A stretch of 64,000 bases of DNA from Enhygromyxa salina (GTDB lineage Bacteria > Myxococcota_A > Polyangia > Nannocystales > Nannocystaceae), in the NCBI RefSeq assembly GCF_002994635.1, contig NZ_PVNL01000058.1, positions 51,175 through 115,174 on the forward strand, written 5' to 3'. The translations under genes and the position numbers were made by a program. The notes beneath the pieces were generated by a model. That model did not search any database. It was not told the DNA's origin and saw nothing but the letters and a program-made list of their open reading frames with translations. Below are positions 32,928-42,600 of this stretch, one piece after another (position 1 is the stretch's first letter; each line of letters opens with the position of its first letter).

Positions 32928-34580
32928 TCAGCCCTGCGGCGCGGGGTTGATCTTCCCGGTGCTCGAGCCGCCCAGGTACGCGTAGCTGTCGGCCCCGTCG
33001 AAGCCGACCACGACGACCGAGAACGGCTCCGTGCCCTCGAGCTGGTGCACGCCATCGGGGACGGCGTAGCGCGCGGCTTCCCATGCACCGCCGAACTCGA
33101 GGTACTGATCAGGCGGGATCGGCACGCCGTCGACCGTGACCTCGGCGCCGATCGGCTGGGTCACGACGAGCACGTCGTTGATCCACTGATCCGGCACGAG
33201 CACGACATAGCGCGGCAGGAACTGCTCGAAGGGAGCGAGCTGGACCATCGCCGGATCGCCCAAGTTGCCCGACGGCAAGTTGCCGAACCCGGTCATGTAG
33301 TTGGCGACCGCGATCGGCTTGTCGGCCTCGATCAACAGATCGCCGGGGTGCTGCGGGGTGCCGCCCGCGAAGAACTCGAGCTTCTCGCCCTGGTCGAGCA
33401 CGGCTGGCGTCATGGGCAGGCCCGTCACGTCTTGATGCGCCGTGATCGTGACGGTGGTGTCGTCTTCGCTGGCGACGATCTGCCACAGAGAGGTCTCGGG
33501 CGCCTGCGGCCAGCGCACGGGCACGCGCCCGGCCGCGAAGTTCTGGCCCCACAGGCGCACGCCCGAGAGCTGCTCTTCGATGTGATCGCAGGCGACCTCG
33601 CCAAACGGGATCCACGCGCACTCGTGCCCCGAGAACACCGCGATCGGGTGATCTTCGTCGGACACGACCTTGGTGCCCGTCAGCTGCGCGTGCTGCTGCA
33701 CGACCATGACCTCGGCCATCTCGCCCTCGGCCAGCATGATCTCGAATGGCACGTTGGGGCTTCCGGCCGGCACACCGGGGCCCGCCTGGGTCGAGACCAC
33801 CGGAGTGACCTCGACGACGGTGCCGTCCTCCGCAGCCACGATCGTGATGTAGCCGTTGCCGTAGCCTTCGCCCCAGTGCACGACATGGTTGATGTAGTCC
33901 CAGCTGGCGGCGGGGTACAGCATCGAGGCGTCGGAGCTGGCCGCGCCTTGGATCAGCGGGTTGAACTGATAGGCGATGATCGGCACGTCGGAGCTGACCC
34001 GATAGGTGCCGTCGGCCTTGATGCCGCTGCCCTGCTGGTTGTTGTTGGGCAGCGGGAACGCGTGCAGATCCAGCGGCGCGACCACGACTGGGCCGGCGAC
34101 CACCTGCCACGCGTTGCCGACTCGCTTCTCGACCGTGACCGTCGCCGGGGTGTCGAGCTGAACGTTGGACACCGCGACGGCGTATTGGTCGTTCTCGAGT
34201 CCGCCGTTTTGATCGAGGTCGACCGCGTAGAACAGGCAGCCCACGGTGGTCTCACCCTTGGAGGCCTGGTCGCAGTTCTCGGGGATGATCGGCCCCTCCT
34301 CACCGGTGTCGCCGCCTCCGTCGGGGATCCCGGCCATGTCGAACTTGATGCCGCCGTCGTCGGGATCGCCGTCGCCGGGATCACCGTCGCCGTCGCCCGG
34401 GTCGCCGTCGCCGTCGCCAGAGTCACCGTCGCCGTCGCCTGGATCCCCGTCACCTGGGGCCTCGGCCGCGGTGGTGGCGTCAGCCGAGATACCGCTCGTT
34501 GGCGTCGTGTCGTCGGTCGAAGCAGGGCCGCCACAAGCAGCGAGCGTGAGGAGCAAACCAGTAAGTCCAGATCGGCGCAT
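32928..34580 (-). CDS. IgGFc-binding-like surface lipoprotein with Gly-Asp linker
   Basis: 550 residues. The signal peptide ends TLAAC (Cys16), followed by a Thr-rich segment and a GDGDGDP linker to about residue 90. The large C-terminal region resembles the IgGFc-binding N-terminal family: repeated beta elements such as YAVAVSNVQLDTPATVTVEKRVG, HAFPLPNNNQQGSGIKADGTYRVSSDVPIIAYQFNPL, HPIAVFSGHECAWIPFGEVACDHIEEQL and PLRW-like blocks. In animals these domains occur in FcGBP and mucin-like proteins; in myxobacteria they are surface proteins of unknown ligand. ATG 34580 is chosen because the signal peptide begins there, although the frame is open to 34697. MobA stops 62 bp upstream on the same strand. 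Confidence 0.85.
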   Translation of the reverse strand: MRRSGLTGLLLTLAACGGPASTDDTTPTSGISADATTAAEAPGDGDPGDGDGDSGDGDGDPGDGDGDPGDGDPDDGGIKFDMAGIPDGGGDTGEEGPIIPENCDQASKGETTVGCLFYAVDLDQNGGLENDQYAVAVSNVQLDTPATVTVEKRVGNAWQVVAGPVVVAPLDLHAFPLPNNNQQGSGIKADGTYRVSSDVPIIAYQFNPLIQGAASSDASMLYPAASWDYINHVVHWGEGYGNGYITIVAAEDGTVVEVTPVVSTQAGPGVPAGSPNVPFEIMLAEGEMAEVMVVQQHAQLTGTKVVSDEDHPIAVFSGHECAWIPFGEVACDHIEEQLSGVRLWGQNFAAGRVPVRWPQAPETSLWQIVASEDDTTVTITAHQDVTGLPMTPAVLDQGEKLEFFAGGTPQHPGDLLIEADKPIAVANYMTGFGNLPSGNLGDPAMVQLAPFEQFLPRYVVLVPDQWINDVLVVTQPIGAEVTVDGVPIPPDQYLEFGGAWEAARYAVPDGVHQLEGTEPFSVVVVGFDGADSYAYLGGSSTGKINPAPQG

Positions 34581-34642
34581 GTCCGCGAGTGTAACCGCGA
34601 GGACGGGGCCCGACGAGAGCCGCGTGGGTTGACGCGGGCAGC

Positions 34643-35263
34643 TCAGCGACTGGAGATCGTTCGGGCGAGCGCTCGCCACTGCGCGGGCGTGTTGCAAGGC
34701 AGCAGCGCGTCGGGATCAGGGAGCGCCGCGACCTCGATCACCTGCAGCTGCGCCGCCCCGAACACCCGCTGCAGCCGCAGCTGTCCGCGCGCCAGCTCGG
34801 TCTGGGCGTGGGCGTGCATCGCGTCGACGGCCACCGCCGCCGCCAGCGGGTGGACCCGCCCGTCGGGCTCTCGCGGCACCACAGCGCACACACCAGGATC
34901 CAGCTGTTGCGCGGCCCTCAGCTGGGCGAGCATGAATTCGACGTGGCGGGCGCTCACGGCCGCGGCGTCGCAGGAGCCGAGGTACGCGCGCGCGACTCCA
35001 TGCGCGGCCAGGCGCTCGAGCCCCGCGACCACGCCGACCAACGGACCGCCGTCGGGCACCGGATCGTCGACGCGCTCGACCGGGTGGCCCGCGAGCGGCG
35101 GCAGCTGCTGGCCGGGCCGCGCCGCGATCACGATCACGCCGCAGCAACCCGCCAGGACCGAGACCACGTGCTCGAGCAGCGGGCGACCGTCGAGCTCCAG
35201 CCAGGCCTTGTCGGTGCCCATGCGGCTCGACGAGCCGCCCGCCAAGACTAGCGCGCCGTCCAT
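34643..35263 (-). CDS. mobA: Molybdenum cofactor guanylyltransferase (MobA-like)
   Basis: 206 residues, the expected size. MobA attaches GMP to molybdopterin to form the guanine dinucleotide cofactor used by DMSO-reductase-family enzymes such as the YdeP-like protein here. The N-terminal signature LVLAGGSSSRMGTDKAWL contains the GGxxxRMGxDK loop with Lys19, followed by DGRPLLEHV, VERVDDPVPDGGPLVGVVAGLE and GSCDAAAVS. The last block normally reads CDxP; the Pro is replaced, though the metal-binding Asp is kept. A late RVFG element is also present. It could alternatively serve another nucleotidyl transfer, but MobA is the best fit. It diverges from the DUF7009-like gene. Confidence 0.83.
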   Translation of the reverse strand: MDGALVLAGGSSSRMGTDKAWLELDGRPLLEHVVSVLAGCCGVIVIAARPGQQLPPLAGHPVERVDDPVPDGGPLVGVVAGLERLAAHGVARAYLGSCDAAAVSARHVEFMLAQLRAAQQLDPGVCAVVPREPDGRVHPLAAAVAVDAMHAHAQTELARGQLRLQRVFGAAQLQVIEVAALPDPDALLPCNTPAQWRALARTISSR

Positions 35264-35334
35264 GTCACCAGCTTGCCAGAGCCACCCCCAGGCGCAACGT
35301 GGACGGCCCCGCGACCACGGACTATCGTGACGGT

Positions 35335-35700
35335 GTGAAACTGCGCATTCGCGGTGATTCCCTCCGCCTACGCCTGACCCGCGGCGAGGTCCAGCAGCTG
35401 CGCACGACTGGCCGCGTCAGCGCCTCGACCCAGTTCGGCGCGCGCACGCTCGAGTATGTGCTGTGCAGCGCGGACGTCGACGCGGCCCAGGCCCGGTTCG
35501 AGGGCGACTGCATCGAGGTCACCCTGCCCCGCTCGCTCGCCAACACCTGGGCCGACACCGAGCAGGTGGGGATCGAGGCCGAGCAGGGCGTGCTGCGGCT
35601 GCTGATCGAGAAGGACTTCCAGTGCCTGGCCCCGCGCGCGGGCGAGGAAGACAGCGACACCTTCCCGCACCCCGATGCCGACTCCGGCGCCAGCTGCTGA
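35335..35700 (+). CDS. DUF7009-like small protein
   Basis: 121 residues from GTG 35335. The N-terminus VKLRIRGDSLRLRLTRGEV resembles small conserved proteins that begin with KxRIRGNSxRLRL-type sequence (DUF7009), cytosolic and of unknown function. A predicted beta-sheet protein: FGARTLEYVLCSADV, ARFEGDCIEVTLPRSLANTW. The C-terminus (EEDSDTFPHPDADSGASC) is acidic. An upstream GTG at 35299 is in frame but encodes unconserved residues. The next gene starts inside its last codons (26-bp overlap), which indicates coupling. Confidence 0.7.
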   Translation: MKLRIRGDSLRLRLTRGEVQQLRTTGRVSASTQFGARTLEYVLCSADVDAAQARFEGDCIEVTLPRSLANTWADTEQVGIEAEQGVLRLLIEKDFQCLAPRAGEEDSDTFPHPDADSGASC

Positions 35701-36607
35701 GCGCCGGGCGCCCGCGCTCGCGCGGCTGTTCGCGATGGCGGTCACGCTCGGCCTGGGCTGCCGTGGACCCGAGCCTGCGACCGCCCCGCCTTCATCCGCA
35801 CCGCTTTCACCCGCCCCGAGCCCCGAGCCGAACTCGCAGATGCCCTACACGGGGACCTGGATCGGACCGGCGCTGACGCTGAGCTTCGTCGGGCCGTGGG
35901 TGATCGTGCGGCCGACCCACGCCGAGCCCGGCCAGGCGCCGATCGAGCTGCGGGTTCGCGTGGAGCGGCGCGAGGGCGACGCGTTCGCGCTGCAGACCAG
36001 CGTCGCCGGGGTGCTGCCCGCGGACTTCCTGCGACCCGCGGACTGGACGATGTTGGTCGAGGATCAGCAGCTGGCGATCGCCATGGGTGACGAGCCGCTC
36101 ACGGCCTACGTGCACGATCCTCGCGCCGTGGCGGCCATGACCGGGCCCACGATGCTCGACCAGATCACGCTGCCCGAGCAGGTCCCGATGGCCGACGCTG
36201 TCGCGTGTCTCGAGCAGGCGAGCTCGCGCTGCCGGGCGCTCGAAGCTGGCGGTCCGCTCGCGGGCGGCTGCCGCGAGCTCGCGTGGGCCACGTGTGTCGC
36301 CGCGCTCGGGCCCCTGACCCGCGCCGACTCGGGGGGAGACTCGGCCGATCCCACCGTCCGCGCCGCGTGGAGCCACGCCCGCATGATCGACGAGCTCGCG
36401 CTCACGCTGCGCTACGCCAAACAGCTCGAGCGAGCCGCAGACGTCAGCCAGCGAGATCATGCGCGCGCCGTGTATGTCCGGGCGCTCGAGCGCGCGGCGA
36501 CACAGCTCGACGAGCTCACCGACGACGGCCCGCTCGCGGACCACCCGATGCTCGCGGAGCTGCTCGACGCGCTACAGACCGCCCGCGACGCTGGTCTGCT
36601 CGACTAG
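35675..36607 (+). CDS. Lipoprotein, unknown function
   Basis: 310 residues. The signal peptide ends LGLGC (Cys29), followed by a Pro/Ser-rich linker. The first part of the mature protein is beta-rich (YTGTWIGPALTLSFVGPWVIVRP, IELRVRVERREGDAFALQTSV). The second part is helical, with Cys residues in VACLEQASSRCRALEAG and GCRELAWATCVAALG. No family was recognised. It overlaps the DUF7009-like gene by 26 bp and ends 8 bp from the stop of the converging glucan synthase gene. Confidence 0.7.
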   Translation: MPTPAPAAERRAPALARLFAMAVTLGLGCRGPEPATAPPSSAPLSPAPSPEPNSQMPYTGTWIGPALTLSFVGPWVIVRPTHAEPGQAPIELRVRVERREGDAFALQTSVAGVLPADFLRPADWTMLVEDQQLAIAMGDEPLTAYVHDPRAVAAMTGPTMLDQITLPEQVPMADAVACLEQASSRCRALEAGGPLAGGCRELAWATCVAALGPLTRADSGGDSADPTVRAAWSHARMIDELALTLRYAKQLERAADVSQRDHARAVYVRALERAATQLDELTDDGPLADHPMLAELLDALQTARDAGLLD

Positions 36608-36615
36608 CTCCAACG

Positions 36616-39600
36616 CTAGTCCAGCGTGATCACCACAGCGTGCTCGCGCTGATCGGGGGCCGGCAGCACAGTCGGCACGGCCACGGCGACGCCGTCGACC
36701 GTGCACGCGATCACCTCGCGACCCAGGTCGCGCTTGGTGATCTGGACCCGGTAGACGGTCTGTCCGTCGCGCAGCACCAGCTCGGCGCTCGGCCACGCGC
36801 GCGGCAGCGTGGGCGCGAGGGTGATCCGCCCCTCGCTGCGCCGCACGCCCAGCAAGCGCTCGACCGAGAGCCGGTACAGCCACCCCGCGGCGCCCGTGTA
36901 CCAGGTCCAGCCGCCGCGACCGACGTGGGGCGGCTCGGAGTAGATGTCGGCCGCGACCACGTAGGGCTCGACGCGATAGCGCTCGATCGCCTCGCTATCT
37001 GATCCATGCGCGAGCGGGCCGATCATGCTGGCGACCGCCCACGCCCGCTCGCTCTCGCCGAGCTCGGCCAGGGCCCACGCGACCCACACGGCGGCGTGGG
37101 TGTACTGGCCGCCGTTCTCGCGGATCCCGGGCGGATAGCCCTCGACGTAGCCGACCCGCGCGACGGCCGATCGAAACGGCGGGGTGAACAGCCGGACAAT
37201 CCGCTGATCCTGCATCACCAGCCGCTGCCAGACGCTGTTCATCGCGACTCGGGCGCGCAGCTCGTTCGCGCCGCCCGAGAGCACCGACCACGACTGCGCG
37301 ATCGAGTCGATCGCGCAGGCCTCGCTGCCGCTGGCGCCGAGCGGGGCGCCGTCGTCATGGATCGCGCGCACGTACCACGCGCCATCCCACGCGGACTCGA
37401 GCGGCTCACGCAGCGCCGCGACTCGACTCCGCAGCTCACGGGCGTCGCCGAGTTCGCCCAGTCGCTCGCACACGCCCGCGAACGCCAGCGCGGCCGCCCG
37501 CACAAACCACCCCAACCACACGCTCTCCCCGCGCCCGAGCACGCCGACGTTGGAGAAGCCGTCGTTCCAGTCGCCGCTGCCGATCAGCGGCAACCCGTGC
37601 GCCCCCACGTCGCTGGCGCGCGCGAACACCCGCATGCAGTGCTCGTAGAGCGTGGCGGATCCATCGACCTGCAGCTCACTCCCGAACCCGGGCCCGAGCC
37701 CCGCGTGGTAGCGCTCCTGCTCACGCGTGGCCAGCGGCGGCGCATCCAGGAACCGAACCTGCTCGGCGAGGACCGTGAGGTCCGCCGTCGCCTCGACGTA
37801 GTGCGCGGTCACCAGCGGCAGCCAGACCAGATCGTCAGAGCAGCGCGAGCGCAGCCCGGCGTTGTGCGGTGGATGCCACCAGTGCAGCACGTCGCCAGCC
37901 TCGAACTGCTGGCCGGCCGCCTCGAGCAGGAACGCGCGCTGCAGCTCCGGGGCCGCGTGAACCAGGGCCATCACGTCCTGCAGCTGATCGCGAAACCCAA
38001 ACGCCCCGCTCGACTGATAAAAGCCCGTGCGCCCCCACAGTCGGGAGGAGACCGACTGGTACAGCAGCCAGCGGTTGACCATCAGGTCGAAGCCGGGATC
38101 GGGGCTGTGGACCTCGACCGCCGACAGCAGCCGATCCCAGTGGTGGTCGACCTGCTCACGCGCCTCGCGGACCAGCGCCGGGTCTCGGTAGCGCCTGGCC
38201 AGCCCGAGCGCGCTCGAGCGATCTTCAGCCTCGCCGAACACGAAGTGCAGCTGGGTATCGGCGCCCGGACCCAGCTCGACCTCGACCTGCAACACCGCGC
38301 AGGGATCGCTGCCCAGGAGCACCTCGCCCGACAGCCCGATCCGCCGCAGCGCGGCGGGCAGTCGCCGATCGCCGCTGCGCCCAAAGAACTCCTCGCGACT
38401 GGTCGTGACCGCGTGCAGGCGCTCGCTCGCGGCCGCAAACGCCCAGCGATCGGCGAAGCTGGGGTTCCAGGGATTGCGGGCCAACATCACCTCGAACTCC
38501 GGGACGAAGTCGCTGATCAGCGTGCGCGTGTCCGACTTGCGGCTCCCCAGCAGCCACTCGATGCACAGCGTCACCGTCAGCCGCCGCGGCCGGTCCCAGG
38601 TGTTGACGAGGCCCAGGCGGATCACGCCGACCGGATCGCGGGGGGTGACGAACACCTCGGTCTGCTGGCGCAGGCCGTGGCCATGGTGGGTGAACGAGGT
38701 GTAGCCGGCCCCGTGCCGGACCTGGTACGGCGCCGGATAGGGCGCAGGCGCGGGCATCGGTGACCAGACCTCGGCGTCGAGCTCGTCGCGCAGGTACAGC
38801 GAGATCGAGGGCGGATCGAGGACCGGGTCGTTGGACCAGGGCGTGAGCCGCCGGAGCCCGGCGTTGATCGACCAGGCATAGCCGGCGCCGCGCTCGGAGA
38901 TGATGCAGCCGAACTCGGGGTTGGCGAGCACGTTGATCCACGGCGCGGGCGTGGACTGGCCAGGCTCGAGGTGCACGACGTACTCGCGGCCGTCAGGCGA
39001 GAACCCGCCGTAGCCGTTGTCGAACAAGAGGTCGCGGGGTCGCGCCAAGCTGGTGGTCGGCGGCCGCGGCTGGCCCTCGGGCTCGAACAGCGGCAGCTCG
39101 GGGACCCCGATCGGCGTGAGCGCGGCCTCGAGATCGAGATCGGCGTCGAGCACCAGGCTCGCGCTGCTGAGCAGGAGGTTGCGCTCAGCCGCGCTCGAGC
39201 TCGCGCCGTGGATCACGAACACGCCCCCGCCCTCCCGCGCGATCCGGGCCCCGAGGTGCTCGAGCAGCTGCGCGAGCCGCTGGCGCAGCGAGCCGTCGTA
39301 GCTGGGCGAGCGCTCCTCCAAGACCACGAGATCGGCCGCCAGGCCCCGCTCGTGCCAGTGCATGTGGGCTCGGGCGAGGCGCGTGATCACGCCAGTTCCA
39401 ACCGTGCTCACCCGCGCGAGCACGATCGGCAGGTCGCCCGAGATCCCGTGGCGCCACAGCCCGACCTGACTGAGCCGATTGCGGGCCAGGGTCTCGCCCG
39501 TGACCCGCAGCTCGGCCCGCGGGAACAACATGGCCGACAACAAGCGCTGGTGCAGGCGCAGCTCGTCGGTGTCATGGCCACGCCGCTGGGCCCGCTCGAT

Positions 39601-42600
39601 CGCGGTCCGCTCGGCGTCGAAGGCATGCCGCCGCACGGCCGCCATCGTCGAGATCCGACTCGCGCGCGCGAGCACCTCGGCCCGCGAGCGACCAAACACG
39701 CTGATGAAGGCGCACTCGCAGCTGCCTCGCGCTGCCAGCTCGACCTCGCCGGTCATCGCCACGCAGGTGTCGAGGGTCGCCTGCATCGGGGTCTCGACGC
39801 TGGGCAGCGCGCGGGTCAGCCCGACCGGATCCGTCAGCGATCGACCACGGCCGACAAAGCGGGCGCGATCGGTCTCGTAGCCCGACCACGCCACGGCGTC
39901 CGAGATCAGCGCGCAGGCCAGCCACAGCTGCTCGCCACCGGGCGCGCGCGGTCGTCGGCGGCACAGGATCATCGGGTACGGCGTCACGATCAGCTGGGTG
40001 TCGACAAACAGCTTGGCGAACGCCGGGTGCCGCTCGTACTCGACGGCGTCGCCCAACAAGATCTCCGCGTAGTGGCTGACCGTCAGCCGTCGCGTCCGAC
40101 CGCGACGATCGCTGACCCGCAGGATCCGCAGCTCGACGTCCTCGACAGGCGCCACCGTGATCGTCAGCTCGGCGACCAGGCCGTGGTGATGCGTGACGAT
40201 CGACGCGCCGTGCGGGGTGAACACGACCTCGCGGTTGGGATCGTCCGCGCCGCCCAGCGAGCACCACACCTCGCCGGTGTCGTGCTCGCGCAGGTACGTG
40301 ACCGCGCCCAGATCTTCGAGCGTGGCGTCCCGGCAGGGCCGAGTGATGGCGCGATCCTTCCACCAGCTGTGTCCCGCCCCAGCCCGCGTGATCAGCAGGC
40401 CGTAGCGACCATTCGAGACCACGTGGGCGCTCGCGCCATCGACCGGATCGGCCGCCCAGCCGCGCACGCTGTCGAGCCGGGGCCGGACCGGCGGGCCTTC
40501 CTCGGCCGGCTGGGGACGCTCGATCGGCACGCGACCGGGCGAGCGCTCGTGCAACAACAGCTCGATCGTCCGCACGGCCGGGTTGCGATGCATGCGGCGG
40601 ACCATGGCGCGATCGCACAGGTAGCCGTGCAGCGCGAGCATGATCATGCCCTGATGATGGGACATGTACGCGTACACGACCGCGCGATCGCTGCCGAGCC
40701 CGATCCGCTCGCGCGTGAAGTCGATCGCTTCGTAGACGCCGAGCGGCCCAAACCCACCGACGGCCGCGAGCGCGCCGAGGTTGTCGACGACCGCAGCCGG
40801 CTCGTGGTGAAGGGCGAGCAAGCTGGCGTAGGGGGCGACGACGAGGTCGCGATCGAGGCCGCGGCGAAACCCCGTCGCGGGCACGCCGAACGCTCGATAC
40901 TGGTACCTGAACCCGGCGTCGAGCCGCGCGTAGGCTGACTCGGACATGCCCCACGGGAGCCGGTGGCGGTCCGCGTGCTCGATCTGAGCACGGATCGCCG
41001 CTCTGGCGCTGGCGTCGAGCAGCGTGCCCCTGCCCTCGTCCAGCAACAAGGGCGGCATCAGGTACTCGAACATCGTGCCGCTCCACGACAACAGCCCGCG
41101 CCCGGCTCCGAAGTTGCCGATCGGCCGGCCGAGCTTGGCCCAGTGCTGGATCGGTATGTCGCCCTTGGCGATGCCCACGAAGCTGGCCAAGCGGGCCTCG
41201 GACGCGAGCAGATCGTAGTGGTGATCGTCGTAGCGCTGGCTGCTGAGGTCGTAGCCGATGTAGGTCAGCTCGCGCTCGCGGTCGTACAGAAACTCGAAGT
41301 CCATCGCCGCGACCAGCTCGCGCGCGAGCTCGGCGACCTCGGCGAGTCGGGCCCGGGCCAGCTGGGCGTGATCGAGGCTGGCGCGCAGGGCCTGCTCGAG
41401 CTGGTCCAACCACTGCGTGTACTCGTGCGTGTACTCGCCGTGCTCGTGCCCATCGCGCGAGCGCTGCAGCGCCTCGACCCGGGCGAGCGCGCGACCGAGC
41501 ACCGCGTGGGTCCGCCCGAGCGTCGGAACCCGACCCAGCGCGTCGCACAGCGCGTCGACCAGTCGCCGCGCGCCGACGGGCACCAGATCCGGCCGCTCCG
41601 ACACGAACTCGAACCACGGCAGCTGGCCCGCCATCTCCGCGCGAACGTCCTCGACCTCCGTGCGGATCCGCGTGGCCCAGGTCTGCAGCTCCTCGAAGCG
41701 CGCGGGCTCGAACGCGGCCTCGCTGCGGCGCGCGTCAAACAGCTCGAGCAGGCGCACGTCGAGCTGCACGAACGCGCCGTCATCGAGGGCGTCGAGGCTC
41801 ATTGACCAGGACCGGGGATCGTCAGTCACGGCGTCCACGTGGCCGCGCATGAGCTGGACCTGCCGCGCCGCCCGATCGGCCTCGGGCCCCCAGTGGGTCA
41901 GCGCGTCGCCGAGCACATCGAGCGAGTCGGCGAGGCCAGCAAACCGCCCGCGAACTGGCCGGGCTTCCTGCGCGAGCTCGAGACAGGTCTGCTCGAGCAC
42001 GATCAGCGCGGCCGCGAGGTTACCGCTGTCGACGGTCGAGATGTAGCGCGGCTCGAGCGGCTCGAGCGTGGTCGTGTCGATCCAGTTGATCACGTGACCG
42101 CGATGCTGCGGCAGCTGACCGAGGGTCTCGATCGTGCTCCGCAGCCGGACCACCAGCTCCAGCAGATCGATGTAGCCAAGATCGCGGGCTGCCAGGGTCG
42201 CGAGCAGCGCCATGCCGATGTTGGTCGGCGAGGTCCGGTGCGCGACCTCGTGGATCGGCTGCTCTTGCAGGTTGTCGGGCGGCAGCCAGTGATCCTCTGG
42301 GCCCACGATCGCCTCGAAGTACGCCCACGTACGCCGCGCGAGTCGACGCAGCAGCGCACGATCGACCGACACGGGCGCGTGGACGCGACGTCGACCCGCG
42401 CGCCCCGTCCAGATCGCCAGCGGCGGCGCGACGAACCACGCCAGCAAGATCGGCAGCGCGCCCGCGAACGCCTCGGGCCGGACAACCACCAACAGCGCAG
42501 CGAGCACGGGCGGCACCACCAGCGACGGCGCCATCTCGCGGATCACCGTCACGGGATCATCACTGCCGCGTCCGGCCTGCGCCGCGGGTGTCCACTCGAG

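Noticed and set aside
32061..35330. 1089-codon plus-strand frame
   Set aside because: It is antisense to peroxidase, IgGFc-like and MobA genes, all of which have clear motifs.
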